DNA from: Corynebacterium zhongnanshanii
Lineage (GTDB): Bacteria > Actinomycetota > Actinomycetes > Mycobacteriales > Mycobacteriaceae
Assembly: GCF_014490575.1 (NCBI RefSeq)
Contig: NZ_CP061033.1
Location: forward strand, 496,001 to 560,000
Length of the DNA stretch: 64,000 nt
Direction: 5' to 3'
Shown here: in pieces, positions 17,814-27,191 of the stretch
Layout: the number at the start of each line of letters is the position of its first letter
Position numbering within the stretch: the first letter of the stretch is position 1
Made by a program: the position numbers and the translations under genes
Notes under the pieces: generated by a model
What the model saw: the letters and a program-made list of their open reading frames with translations, nothing else
What the model was told of the DNA's origin: nothing
The model's database searches: none

Positions 17814-18662
17814 TTAGGCCAGGGAGTCGAGAATCTCCTGGTGGAGAGCCCCATTGGTGGCCACGGCAGAGCCGCCGTGCGGGCCTGCCTGGCCGTCCAC
17901 ACTGGTGAAGGTTCCACCGGCTTCCTCCACGATGGGAACCAAGGCGGCCAGGTCCCAAAGGTTCACCTCAGGCTCGGCGGCAACATCCACCGCGCCTTCG
18001 GCGACCAACATGTAGGACCAGAAATCACCGTAGCCCCGCAAGCGCCATGCCCGGTCCGTGAGCTGGATCAGCTGCTCCCGCTTACCGCAATCGGCCCAGC
18101 CGGTCAGGGAGCTGATCGCCACGGAGGCATCCGCCACCTTCGTCACGCCGGAGACACTCAGCCGACGCGGGGCAGCGCTCGGGATGGGGTGGTCGGTTCC
18201 CACGGCGCCCTGGATCATAGGGGTGTTGAAGGTGCGCCACGCGCCGGTTCCCTGGGAGGCCCACCAGCGTCGGGACAAAGCAGGGGCGGAGACCACGCCC
18301 ACCACGGGCACACCATCGACCAACAGGCTGATCAGCGTGGCCCATACGGGCACGCCGCGGACGAAGTTCTTGGTGCCGTCGATGGGGTCGATGACCCACT
18401 GGCGGCCCTCGAACACAGCCTCGCCGCCGAACTCTTCACCCACCACCGCGTCCTCGGGGCGCTGCTCGGACAGGATGCTGCGCAGACGTTGCTCTACGGC
18501 CGTGTCCGCGTCCGAGACGGGGGTGAGGTCCGGCTTGGACTCGATCCGAAGGTCGCCGGATTCAAACCGTGCCATGGTGATGGCGTCCGCGGCATTCGCC
18601 AAGGTCAGCGCAAGTTCCAGGTCCTCGGCGTAGGGAGAGGGTGCGGGGGTGTGAGTGCTCAT
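17814..18662 (-). CDS. hisN: Histidinol-phosphatase of the inositol monophosphatase type
   Basis: The 282-residue protein has metal ligands in [17 protein letters not shown] and [17 protein letters not shown], with the [16 protein letters not shown] segment characteristic of HisN. HisN dephosphorylates histidinol phosphate in histidine biosynthesis in actinobacteria. The ATG at 18662 is preceded at exactly seven bases by TAGTAT (18670-18675 on the minus strand), so the message may be leaderless; the longer frame is not supported. It lies 47 bp downstream of a paralogue transcribed the same way. Confidence 0.88.
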   Translation of the reverse strand: MSTHTPAPSPYAEDLELALTLANAADAITMARFESGDLRIESKPDLTPVSDADTAVEQRLRSILSEQRPEDAVVGEEFGGEAVFEGRQWVIDPIDGTKNFVRGVPVWATLISLLVDGVPVVGVVSAPALSRRWWASQGTGAWRTFNTPMIQGAVGTDHPIPSAAPRRLSVSGVTKVADASVAISSLTGWADCGKREQLIQLTDRAWRLRGYGDFWSYMLVAEGAVDVAAEPEVNLWDLAALVPIVEEAGGTFTSVDGQAGPHGGSAVATNGALHQEILDSLA

Positions 18663-18709
18663 AGGCACCATACTAGCGTGACAGGTGTGACTGCTGTGAT
18701 GGAAAGTGT

Positions 18710-19600
18710 CTAACGGTGCGCTTCCAGGAGCTCCGCCACCTGCTCCACCGCCGTCGGCGCGCCAGCAAGCGACCAGGTGGTGGAGCCAGCCTCCACCTTC
18801 CGGCATGCGCCGCCGGCACCCTCCACCAAAGCGCGACCCGGAAGCCAGTCCCAATCGCACAAACTATGCTGCAGCCACACCCCCGTGTGGGATGCCGCCA
18901 CATCCGCCAAGTCGATGGACGCCGAACCCAGCATCCGCACGCACGCCGCGCGGGTCACGACGGACAGCCACGCCTCACGGATGGAATCATCCGCGAAACT
19001 CGTGGGGTGCAAGTAGCCGCCCAGTGCGGAGGAGGACAGTGGGGCGTCGGACACAGTAATCGCCTCCCCGTTGCGCGTGGTGGGGATCGACGGACCACCG
19101 AACCACGTGTAGCCCATGGCCGGGCGATGCACGGCGCCGAAGATCACCCGTGAAGGGTCGGTGGGGTCGCCCTCCACTAGTGCCAGGGCGGAGCACCAGT
19201 AATCAGAGCCCGTGGTGAAGTTGTAGGTGCCATCCACAGGATCAATCACCCACGTGCGGCCCGTGGTGGATTCCACCGCGGTACCCTCTTCGCCCAACAG
19301 GCCATCGTCGGGGCGGATCGCGCGCAGGGCATCCCCCACAAACTTTTCCGCGGCGCGGTCGGCAGCAGTCACCACGTCGGACACGCTGGTTTTCTGCTCC
19401 ACGGATAGCCCCGACTCGCGCATGCGCCACGCCAGCCGACCCGCGTTATACACCAGAGCCTGCGCCAAGTGCTCATCCGAATCATCCACATGCTGGACAA
19501 TGAACGTCTTAATAATTGCGTTGAGCATCTCCTCCGGAATGGGAGAGTCCTGAGCCGGAGAACTGTTCTGGGCGCGCGCGTGCGTGTTATCGGAAGCCAT
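18710..19600 (-). CDS. impA: Inositol monophosphatase family protein
   Basis: The 296-residue FIG-superfamily phosphatase has [18 protein letters not shown] and [17 protein letters not shown] metal motifs. In C. glutamicum the equivalent gene next to hisN is annotated as inositol monophosphatase; its substrate could be inositol phosphate feeding mycothiol and phosphatidylinositol. The ATG at 19600 (MASDNTH) starts the conserved region; longer frames run into the divergent prfB promoter. A CACAAT hexamer seven bases before the ATG may be its -10. It is divergent from prfB by 39 bp. Confidence 0.82.
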   Translation of the reverse strand: MASDNTHARAQNSSPAQDSPIPEEMLNAIIKTFIVQHVDDSDEHLAQALVYNAGRLAWRMRESGLSVEQKTSVSDVVTAADRAAEKFVGDALRAIRPDDGLLGEEGTAVESTTGRTWVIDPVDGTYNFTTGSDYWCSALALVEGDPTDPSRVIFGAVHRPAMGYTWFGGPSIPTTRNGEAITVSDAPLSSSALGGYLHPTSFADDSIREAWLSVVTRAACVRMLGSASIDLADVAASHTGVWLQHSLCDWDWLPGRALVEGAGGACRKVEAGSTTWSLAGAPTAVEQVAELLEAHR

Positions 19601-19639
19601 GCCCTCTATTGTGCACCCCTCGCTGTAGAATTGCGCATT

Positions 19640-20776
19640 ATGCACCCCGATGTTTCCGCAGACCTGCAAGACCTGGACAGCACACTCACCACAATCGAGT
19701 CCGTGCTGGACCTGGACGAACTGGACTCACGCGCCCGCGAATTGGAAGACCAGGCCGCGGACCCCAGCTTGTGGGATGACCCGGACCACGCCCAACACGT
19801 CACCTCAGAAATGTCCCGTGTGCAGGCAAAACTGAAGAAAGTTCGCGGGCTGCGCCAGCGCCTCGAGGACCTGCCGATCATGTACGACATGGCAGAGGAA
19901 GCCGCCGCCGAGGCAGGCGATGGGGACAGTGAAGCCGCCGAAGCCCTGGAATTGGCCGAGGCGGAGCGGCAGGAGATCCGCCAGGAGATCGAATCCCTGG
20001 AAGTCACCACCATGCTGTCCGGGGAATACGACCAGCGCGAGGCCGTGCTGAACATCCGCTCCGCCGCCGGTGGCGTGGACGCCGCGGACTGGGCGGAAAT
20101 GCTGCTGCGCATGTACACCCGATGGGCGGAACAGCACGACTACAAGGTGGACGTGTATGACGTCTCCTACGCCGAAGAAGCCGGCATCAAGTCCGCCACG
20201 ATGGTGATTCACGGGGAATACCTCTACGGAACCCTGTCCGTGGAGCAGGGAACCCACCGCCTGGTGCGCATCTCCCCGTTCGATAATCAGGGCAGGCGCC
20301 AAACTTCCTTCGCGGAGGTGGAAGTGTTGCCTGTGGTGGAGCAGACGGACCACATCGACATTGATGAGAATGAAGTGCGCGTGGACGTGTACCGCTCCTC
20401 CGGCCCCGGCGGCCAGTCCGTGAACACCACGGACTCGGCGGTGCGCCTGACCCACATGCCCACGGGCATTGTGGTGACGTGCCAGAACGAAAAGTCCCAG
20501 ATTCAGAATAAGGCCTCGGCCATGCGTGTGCTCGCCGCGAAGCTGCTGGAGCGCAAGCGCCAAGAAGAACGCGCGGAGCTGGATGCACTGAAGGGTGACG
20601 GTTCCAACTCCTGGGGTAACCAGATGCGGTCCTATGTGCTGCACCCGTACCAAATGGTGAAGGATCTGCGCACGGACTACGAGGTCAATGACCCCACCAA
20701 GGTGCTCGGCGGGGACATCGACGGCTTCCTGGAGGCCGGCATCCGCTGGCGCATGTCCCAGCAGCAGGGCCAGTAG
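19640..20776 (+). CDS. prfB: Peptide chain release factor 2
   Basis: The 378-residue RF2 has the stop-codon reading tripeptide SPF ([16 protein letters not shown]) and the catalytic GGQ ([18 protein letters not shown]), followed by the C-terminal [11 protein letters not shown] motif. It ends translation at UGA and UAA. The frame is continuous from the ATG at 19640; the programmed +1 frameshift known from E. coli is absent, as is usual in actinobacteria. TAGAAT (19626-19631) ends eight bases before the ATG and no ribosome site is visible, so the mRNA is likely leaderless. It precedes the ftsE-ftsX-smpB group, interrupted here by putA on the other strand. Confidence 0.97.
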   Translation: MHPDVSADLQDLDSTLTTIESVLDLDELDSRARELEDQAADPSLWDDPDHAQHVTSEMSRVQAKLKKVRGLRQRLEDLPIMYDMAEEAAAEAGDGDSEAAEALELAEAERQEIRQEIESLEVTTMLSGEYDQREAVLNIRSAAGGVDAADWAEMLLRMYTRWAEQHDYKVDVYDVSYAEEAGIKSATMVIHGEYLYGTLSVEQGTHRLVRISPFDNQGRRQTSFAEVEVLPVVEQTDHIDIDENEVRVDVYRSSGPGGQSVNTTDSAVRLTHMPTGIVVTCQNEKSQIQNKASAMRVLAAKLLERKRQEERAELDALKGDGSNSWGNQMRSYVLHPYQMVKDLRTDYEVNDPTKVLGGDIDGFLEAGIRWRMSQQQGQ

Positions 20777-20785
20777 CCCGGCGCT

Positions 20786-23700
20786 CTAGTGCTTCTGAAT
20801 GAAGCCGAAGCGGTGCTTCGTCTCGGACACTGCCTGTTCCAGCAGCAGCGGCAGCAGCTCGCGGCGACCATCGGCCAGCACATCCTGGTCCAGGATCACT
20901 GCGCCGGACTTCGCGGCAGCCACGTAGAACTCCTCGGGAGTCTCGCCCAGGCTGCGGATACGCGCGCAGCTGGCGTTCTCGATCTCCTGAGCGAACTGCT
21001 TATCGCTGGTCACGCGGATCAGGTAGCCGTTGACAGCGGAATCGCCATAGGCTTCCGTCACCTTGGCAGGGGCAGCGTTGGCTGCCTCGTGCAGCGCCAG
21101 GGACAGGCCGGCGAAGTTCTCCGCGTTGATCTCGTTGGCGGAGATGTCCAGCGCGGTGCCGGTGATGTAGGACGCCAGCACCAGACGCAGCAGGTCACGC
21201 GCGTTGGTGTGCTCGTTGACGCGCACACGCAGCGGTTCCAGCAGGCTGCGGTAGCGGAAGATGTTGGACTCCACGGTCAGCCCGGTCTTGTCGTGCTCGA
21301 TGCCGAACTCGGTGGCCCAGTTGAACGCATCAGACTCCGCAGCGGTACGCAGCCACTCGTGATCCGCGCCGGACAGGGCGTTGTCCTGGTCGTTGACGGG
21401 GATCGCCGCGTGGAAGGTGCGCAGCAGCTGGGTGATGCGGGCGTCGATGGTGCCGGTCGGCAGCTCGGCGAGGTCACCTTCGGACCAGATGCCCTGCTGT
21501 GCCACGTAGTTCGGTCCGCCGGCCTTGGCGCCGGAGCCGATGGAGGAGTTCTTCCAACCGCCGAAGGACTGACGCTGCACGATAGCGCCGGTGATACCGC
21601 GCTGGATGTAGGCGTTGCCGACCTCCACGCGCTCGCGCCAGTAGTCCTTCTCATTGTCATCCAGGGTGTGGATGCCGCCGGTGAGGCCGAATCCGGTGGA
21701 ATTCTGCCACTCGATGGCCTCATCCAGGGTGGACGCGTGCATGATGCCTGCCACGGGGCCGAAGCACTCGTGGGTGTGGAACCAGGAGCCTGGCTTGACG
21801 TTGTCGCGCAGGCCAGGGGTCCACAGGGTGCCTTCCTCGTTGAGCTTCTGCGGCTTGACCAGCCACTTTTCGCCTGGCTCCAGCTGGGTCAGGCCGCGCA
21901 GCAGCTTGTCGCCGGGTGCCTCGATCACGCCGTTCATGTTGGTGGAGATGTCCGTGCCGTGGCCGACCTTGATGGTGCGCACGGCGTCCACCAGCTGGTT
22001 GCGGAATCGCTCGGACTTGCCCAGGGAACCGACCGTAATGATCAACGACGCCGCCGAGCATTTCTGTCCTGCATGTCCGTACGCGGACTTAAACACGTCT
22101 GCCACGGCCAGGTCTGGGTCGGCCGAGGGGGTGACGATGATGGCGTTCTTGCCGGAGGTTTCTGCGTTGATGGTCAGGCGGGGCTTCCAGCTGCGGAACA
22201 GGGCCGCGGTCTCGGAGGCGCCGGTGAGGATCACGGAGTCCACATCGGGGTGGGACACCAGGTGCTTGCCGGCGTCCGCCTCGTCGGCGTTGACCAGCTG
22301 GACGAGGTCCTCGGTCACGCCGGCGTCACGTAGGATCTCCATGAAGATCTCCGCGATGCGCAGCACTTGTGGCGCTGGCTTGATGATGACGGTGGCACCG
22401 GCCGCCAGCGAGGCGAACACGCCACCCAATGGGATGGCGATGGGGAAGTTCCATGGTGGGGTGACCACCACGGTCTTGTACGGGGTGAACACGGAGCCGC
22501 GGACCAAGTCCAGCTGGCGAGCGGACTCGGCGTAGTAGCGGGCGAAGTCGATGGCCTCGGAGACCTCGGGGTCCGTCTCGGCGATGGTCTTGCCAGCCTC
22601 GAACACAGCAGCGGAGATCAGGCGGCCGCGGTTATCCGCCAGGGCGTCAGCGGCGCGATCCAGAAGTTCGGCGCGCTCAGCGCCGGACTTGGAGCCCCAG
22701 GCCTCGGCGGCGCGCCGGGAACGATCCACGGCGGCGTCGATCACGGCGGTATCGGTGACCAGCTCAGACACGGCAGGGCCGGGATCGTTGGACGGATCGA
22801 TCAGCTGCAGAGCCCACTCGCGGTTGGCGGGCAGCACAGGGTCCGTGTCCGGCTCGTTGATGAAGTGGCCGGCGATGCCGCCGGAGCGGGTACCGGCGCG
22901 CTGCTTGGATTCCTCCAGGCGGTTCTGCGTGCGGTACGGGCCAGCAACGGTGGTCCAGCGGTCCTGCACGGAGTTCAAAAATGCCTGCTTCTGGCCATCC
23001 ATCGGGGAGAAGCCAGCGCCCTCGTCATCGCCGGGTGCGAACAGGGCGTAGAGGAAGTTCTGCTTCGCGCCGTTTTCCTCCAGGCGGCGAACCAGGTAGG
23101 AGATCGCGACGTCGAAGTCCTCCTTCTTCACCACAGGGGTGTAGAGGATCAGGTCACCGACCAGCTCGCGGATGGCCTTGGACTGGCCGGGGGCCATGCC
23201 CTGCAGCATCTCGATATCCAGCTGATCCTTCACTCCGCGCTTGTTGGCCAGCTCGATGGCCAGACCCAGGTGGAAGAGGTTGTGGCTGGCCACACCGATG
23301 CGGATGTTGTCCGCGTGCTCCGGCTGCAGGATGTAGTCCAACAGGCGCACGTAGTTGGCGTCCACCTCCGGCTTGGTGGGGTAGGGGGCCAGCGGCCAGT
23401 CGTGGATCTCGGCGTCCACGTTTTCCATGGAGAGGTTCGCGCCCTTCACCAGGCGCACCTTGATCTTCGCGCCGCCGGCCTCGCGGCGCTTGCGGGCGAA
23501 CTCCGCCAGAGTCTGCAGGGCGTAGAACGTGTCCGGCAGGTAGCCCTGCAGAACAATTCCGGCCTCCAAGTCGTGGAACTCCTCCTCGCTCAGCAGTTCC
23601 GTGAACAGGTGGATCGTGAGATCCAGGTCCTTGTACTCCTCCATGTCCAGGTTGATGAACGGGTGAGGGTTGCGGGTCATGGCCTGGCGGTACAGCGGAC

Positions 23701-24340
23701 GCAGACGATCCTTCAGGCGCTCGATGCTGCCGTCGTGATCCCAGTGGTTCAGCTGGGACACCACAGAGGAGGCCTTGACGGACACGTAGTCCACGCGTGG
23801 GTTCTTCAGCAGGTTAATGATGTCGTCGCGGCGGCGCGTGGCTTCCTCTTCACCCAGCACAGCCTCGCCCAGCAAGTTGAGGTTCAGGCGGAATCCCTCT
23901 TCGCGGCTGCGGTCCAGCAGCTCGTCCAGTGCCTTACTTTCTGCATCCAGCACCAGGTGCGCCACGGTAGAGCGCAGGTAGCTGCGGGCAATCGGCATCA
24001 CCACGCTGGGCAGCAGTGGGGCGAAGATGGAACCTGCGGTGACCAGCAGGGAATCGATGGGGCCCATGAAGTCCGGGATCGGTGCGGACTTCTTGAACGG
24101 GTGGGCGATCTTCACGAATTCTTTGGCAGCGACGCGGTTGTCCTCGGGGCGTGCCACGCGGTCCACGAAGGCGAAGGTGAACTCCACGCCGTCGGGGTCA
24201 TGCACCAGGTCAGCCAGTTGCTGCGTGGATGCGGAGGTTTCTTCAATCTGGAGCCATTCGTTGGCGCGGGAGATAGCGGCGTCAACAACGGCTTCCACGT
24301 CGCCGCTGTTGGGAAGTGGGGTGTTTGCAGGAGAGCTCAT
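20786..24340 (-). CDS. putA: Bifunctional proline dehydrogenase / glutamate-semialdehyde dehydrogenase
   Basis: The 1184-residue PutA oxidises proline to glutamate in two steps. The N-terminal half is the FAD-binding PRODH barrel (VDYVSVKASSVVSQL, RLVKGAN, IGVASHNLFHL, EMLQGM); the second is an aldehyde dehydrogenase with VVTPPWNFPIAIP, the catalytic-site NAETSGKNA and the cysteine in HAGQKCSAAS; a C-terminal domain of about 200 residues follows. There is no N-terminal DNA-binding ribbon-helix-helix, so it should not repress itself. It converges on prfB, with only nine bases between stop codons. The upstream 440 bp (24341-24782) to ftsE holds its promoter. Confidence 0.96.
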   Translation of the reverse strand: MSSPANTPLPNSGDVEAVVDAAISRANEWLQIEETSASTQQLADLVHDPDGVEFTFAFVDRVARPEDNRVAAKEFVKIAHPFKKSAPIPDFMGPIDSLLVTAGSIFAPLLPSVVMPIARSYLRSTVAHLVLDAESKALDELLDRSREEGFRLNLNLLGEAVLGEEEATRRRDDIINLLKNPRVDYVSVKASSVVSQLNHWDHDGSIERLKDRLRPLYRQAMTRNPHPFINLDMEEYKDLDLTIHLFTELLSEEEFHDLEAGIVLQGYLPDTFYALQTLAEFARKRREAGGAKIKVRLVKGANLSMENVDAEIHDWPLAPYPTKPEVDANYVRLLDYILQPEHADNIRIGVASHNLFHLGLAIELANKRGVKDQLDIEMLQGMAPGQSKAIRELVGDLILYTPVVKKEDFDVAISYLVRRLEENGAKQNFLYALFAPGDDEGAGFSPMDGQKQAFLNSVQDRWTTVAGPYRTQNRLEESKQRAGTRSGGIAGHFINEPDTDPVLPANREWALQLIDPSNDPGPAVSELVTDTAVIDAAVDRSRRAAEAWGSKSGAERAELLDRAADALADNRGRLISAAVFEAGKTIAETDPEVSEAIDFARYYAESARQLDLVRGSVFTPYKTVVVTPPWNFPIAIPLGGVFASLAAGATVIIKPAPQVLRIAEIFMEILRDAGVTEDLVQLVNADEADAGKHLVSHPDVDSVILTGASETAALFRSWKPRLTINAETSGKNAIIVTPSADPDLAVADVFKSAYGHAGQKCSAASLIITVGSLGKSERFRNQLVDAVRTIKVGHGTDISTNMNGVIEAPGDKLLRGLTQLEPGEKWLVKPQKLNEEGTLWTPGLRDNVKPGSWFHTHECFGPVAGIMHASTLDEAIEWQNSTGFGLTGGIHTLDDNEKDYWRERVEVGNAYIQRGITGAIVQRQSFGGWKNSSIGSGAKAGGPNYVAQQGIWSEGDLAELPTGTIDARITQLLRTFHAAIPVNDQDNALSGADHEWLRTAAESDAFNWATEFGIEHDKTGLTVESNIFRYRSLLEPLRVRVNEHTNARDLLRLVLASYITGTALDISANEINAENFAGLSLALHEAANAAPAKVTEAYGDSAVNGYLIRVTSDKQFAQEIENASCARIRSLGETPEEFYVAAAKSGAVILDQDVLADGRRELLPLLLEQAVSETKHRFGFIQKH

Positions 24341-24782
24341 GCCTTGTTCCTTCTACAAGATGATGTGCACAGGCGTGCATGCTTAGGGATTACAAAAGGG
24401 ATCATCGGGGAAGGAGTGGGGCGACGGGAGGTCGATCGCCGGTGGGGCGGACTCGGTTGGTGTTCAGCACGGTGTTCCTTGGAGCGGTTGTAGCTGTGTT
24501 CCTTGTCACCGGATCTTAGCGATTTGTTTACCGCGTGGAAAGGGGCCGGGGGATAGTTTCGATTGCCCCCGGTTTTCCCTGCTGTAGCTATGTTTTTAGG
24601 TGTATTTTCGTGCGCTGTGGGCAGGCTGCAGGCAACCTTTGGATAGGCTGTGTGGCGCCTGTGAGGAGAAGCGGGAGAGATCGCGCCGGGCGTCGGGGAA
24701 AATAAGAAAACAACAGTCACATGTGTCACACAATTCACTTAAGAATTCACGCTGCTGGGCTTTTTCGATAGACTGAGGCGCT
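24341..24782. other. Intergenic region between putA and ftsE (divergent promoters)
   Basis: No credible gene lies in these 440 bases; the short frames are low in conserved content. Seen: a TCACATGTGTCACA stretch (24718-24731) with a CACATGTG palindrome, possibly a binding site, and AAGAATTC-type A/T patches just upstream of ftsE. TAGACT at 24769-24774 ends eight bases before the ftsE GTG. The putA promoter must lie on the left side, but no clear -35/-10 pair stands out. Confidence 0.5.
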
Positions 24783-25472
24783 GTGATCACTTTTGAGCAT
24801 GTATCTAAGAGCTATCGGACGTCCACGCGCCCCGCGCTGAAGGACGTGAGCCTCCACATCGACGAGGGGGAGTTCGTCTTCCTCATCGGCCCCTCCGGCT
24901 CCGGTAAATCCACCTTCCTGCAACTCATGCTCGGCGAAGTCACCGCCGACGAAGGCGCGCTGGAGGTCGCCGGATTCGACCTACGCACGCTCAAAGGCAA
25001 GAACATCCCCAAGCTCCGCCAGCGCATCGGCTACGTCTTCCAGGACTTCCGTCTGCTGCCGAAGAAGAACGTGTACGACAACGTAGCCTTCGCCCTGGAA
25101 GTCATCGGCAAGAAACGCTCCGAAATCCAAGAAACCGTACCCGACGTGCTCAAAACCGTGGGCCTGGACGGCAAGGAACGCCGCTTCCCCAACGAGCTAT
25201 CCGGCGGTGAGCAGCAGCGCGTCGCCATCGCCCGGGCCTACGTCAACGAGCCGAAAATCCTGCTCGCCGACGAGCCCACCGGCAACCTCGACCCGGAAAC
25301 CTCCACCGAAATCATGTTGCTGCTCAACCGCATCAACCAAACCGGAACCACCGTCATCATGTCCACCCACGACAACGTGGCCGTGGACTCCATGCGCAAG
25401 CGCGTGGTGGAACTGTCCAACGGCAAACTGATCCGCGACGACGCCCGCGGCGTCTACGGCGTAGGCCGATAG
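24783..25472 (+). CDS. ftsE: Cell division ATP-binding protein FtsE
   Basis: The 229-residue ABC ATPase has Walker A G36-P-S-G-S-G-K-S43, Q-loop in FQDFRLLP, the signature [14 protein letters not shown] (139-152), Walker [12 protein letters not shown] (160-170) and the H-loop STHD. With FtsX it forms the membrane complex that activates peptidoglycan hydrolases (RipC in actinobacteria) at division. Translation starts at a GTG; TAGACT eight bases upstream and no ribosome site suggest a leaderless mRNA. FtsX follows after 15 bp. Confidence 0.97.
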   Translation: MITFEHVSKSYRTSTRPALKDVSLHIDEGEFVFLIGPSGSGKSTFLQLMLGEVTADEGALEVAGFDLRTLKGKNIPKLRQRIGYVFQDFRLLPKKNVYDNVAFALEVIGKKRSEIQETVPDVLKTVGLDGKERRFPNELSGGEQQRVAIARAYVNEPKILLADEPTGNLDPETSTEIMLLLNRINQTGTTVIMSTHDNVAVDSMRKRVVELSNGKLIRDDARGVYGVGR

Positions 25473-25487
25473 AAGGGGAGAAGCACA

Positions 25488-26390
25488 ATGAAACTAGGAT
25501 TCGTCCTCCGCGAAGCCCTCGCCGGCTTCCGTCGAAACATGACCATGACCGTGGCCATGATCATCACCACCGCCATCTCCTTGGCACTGCTGACCACCGG
25601 CTTCCTGCTGACGGACATGACCCAGCGCACCAAAGACATCTACATCGACAAGGTAGAGGTCATGGTGCAGCTCAACGATGAGCTCTCCACCACGGATACG
25701 GACTGCTCCAGCGAGGAGTGTGTTGCGCTGAAGGAGACCCTGGAAGGCGACGACGGCGTGGAGGCCGTGACCTTCCGCAACAAGGATCAGTCCTACCAGC
25801 GCTTCGTGCAGCTGTTCGGTCAATCCGACCCACGCCTGGTGGAGCAGACCTCCCCGGATGCGTTCCCCGCCGCGCTGCACGTTCGTCTGGTTGACCCCAC
25901 CGAAACAGAGCCCATCGACGCGATCAAGGACAACCCCGCCGTGGGCAACATCGTGGACCAGGGCGCCGAGGTCCAGGAAGCCACCAGTAACCTGGACGCC
26001 ATCCGCAACGCCGCGTTCCTCATCGCCGCGGTGCAGGCCCTGGCCTCCATTTTCCTGATTATGAACATGGTCCAGATCGCTGCATTCAACCGCCGCAGCG
26101 AGATCTCCATCATGCGCATGGTCGGCGCCACCCGCTGGTTCACCCAGGCGCCGTTCGTGATCGAGGCCGTGATCGGCGCCGTGATTGGTGCCGTCCTGTC
26201 CATTGCCGCGCTGGTGGCGGCGAAGACGTTCGTGGTGGACAAGGCCATGGCGTCTTTGTACGACGCCAACCTCGTCGCGCGCATCACCAGTGGTGATATC
26301 TGGATCGCCGCGCCGTTCGTCGTGTTGTTGGGGGCGGTGGTCGCCGCCGTGACGGCTCAGGTGACGCTGCGCTGGTACGTGAAGAAGTAG
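25488..26390 (+). CDS. ftsX: Cell division protein FtsX
   Basis: The 300-residue permease has one N-terminal span (about 20-43), a large extracytoplasmic domain (residues 45-165, with two cysteines in TDCSSEECV), then three spans ending RWYVKK; this is the standard FtsX layout. The FtsX C-terminal motif around NRRSEISIMRMVGATRWF is visible. It transmits FtsE ATP hydrolysis to a cell-wall hydrolase outside. AAGGGGAGAAG lies just before the ATG. The pair of close cysteines in the loop could form a disulfide, as in mycobacterial FtsX. Confidence 0.96.
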   Translation: MKLGFVLREALAGFRRNMTMTVAMIITTAISLALLTTGFLLTDMTQRTKDIYIDKVEVMVQLNDELSTTDTDCSSEECVALKETLEGDDGVEAVTFRNKDQSYQRFVQLFGQSDPRLVEQTSPDAFPAALHVRLVDPTETEPIDAIKDNPAVGNIVDQGAEVQEATSNLDAIRNAAFLIAAVQALASIFLIMNMVQIAAFNRRSEISIMRMVGATRWFTQAPFVIEAVIGAVIGAVLSIAALVAAKTFVVDKAMASLYDANLVARITSGDIWIAAPFVVLLGAVVAAVTAQVTLRWYVKK

Positions 26391-26469
26391 CACACCGGGC
26401 AACCGCCCTGCTGGTGCTGCGCGGTTGCTGATGGCTGGTCCTGCGGTTGCTGGTAGGCTGTGAGCAATC

Positions 26470-27030
26470 ATGGCGAAAAAAAGTACACCCGTACACTCCG
26501 GAAAAGCGGCCTCCAAGGCATCGCGGGCCAAGGCAAAAGGCTCCAAGGGGACAGCGAAGGGCGCTGGCCCCTTGGTTGTTGCGACCAACCGCAAGGCCCG
26601 CCACGACTACCACATTGTGGACACCTACGAATGCGGCGTGGTGCTGGTCGGCACCGAGGTGAAGTCCCTGCGCGAAGGAAAAGCCAGCCTGATCGATGCC
26701 TATGCCACCATCGACGAGGGCGAGGTCTGGCTGCGCGGCCTGCACATCCCGGAGTACTCCATGGGGCACTGGACCAACCACTCCCCACGCCGCGTGAGGA
26801 AGTTGCTGCTGCACCGCCGGGAGATTGATTCCCTGCTGGGTAAAGTCCGCGAGGGGAACTCCACCTTGGTTCCGCTCCAGTTGTACTTCTCTGGGGGACG
26901 TCTGAAATGCGAATTGGCGCTGGCCCGGGGTAAGCAGCAATACGATAAGCGCCAGGACATCAAGCGCCGCACGGAAGAGCGAGAAGCCACCCGTGAGCTC
27001 GGCCGGCGCATTAAGGGCCTCAACGCCTAA
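26470..27030 (+). CDS. smpB: SsrA-binding protein SmpB
   Basis: The SmpB core begins at about residue 35 (LVVATNRKARHDYHIVDTYE) and includes GVVLVGTEVKSLREGKASL, PRRVRKLLLHRREI and the basic tail DIKRRTEEREATRELGRRIK. SmpB carries tmRNA into stalled ribosomes. The 186-residue length reflects a Lys/Ala/Ser-rich N-terminal extension of about 34 residues, common in corynebacteria. Its RNA partner ssrA lies 1.8 kb downstream, separated by brnQ on the other strand. The 160 bases after it to the brnQ stop carry GGCGCC inverted repeats but no gene. Confidence 0.97.
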   Translation: MAKKSTPVHSGKAASKASRAKAKGSKGTAKGAGPLVVATNRKARHDYHIVDTYECGVVLVGTEVKSLREGKASLIDAYATIDEGEVWLRGLHIPEYSMGHWTNHSPRRVRKLLLHRREIDSLLGKVREGNSTLVPLQLYFSGGRLKCELALARGKQQYDKRQDIKRRTEEREATRELGRRIKGLNA

Positions 27031-27191
27031 AATCCCATACCGCATGAGCTGTCGGTGTGTTTAAACAACCGGCATGGATGCCTTTTCCCGATGGCGCCGA
27101 GTTTCCCGACTCAACGCCCTCCCGTCGGCGCCGTCAGCTCACGCAACAGGCACCTGAGCACGACGGCGAGTAGGCGGCGTCGGACGTCCGA

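Noticed and set aside
19640..19780. Programmed frameshift in prfB
   Set aside because: The frame is continuous through the N-terminal region with no internal TGA.
24337..24738. 133-codon minus frame upstream of putA
   Set aside because: It begins near ftsE and ends inside the putA start, with Pro/His/Arg-rich chance composition.
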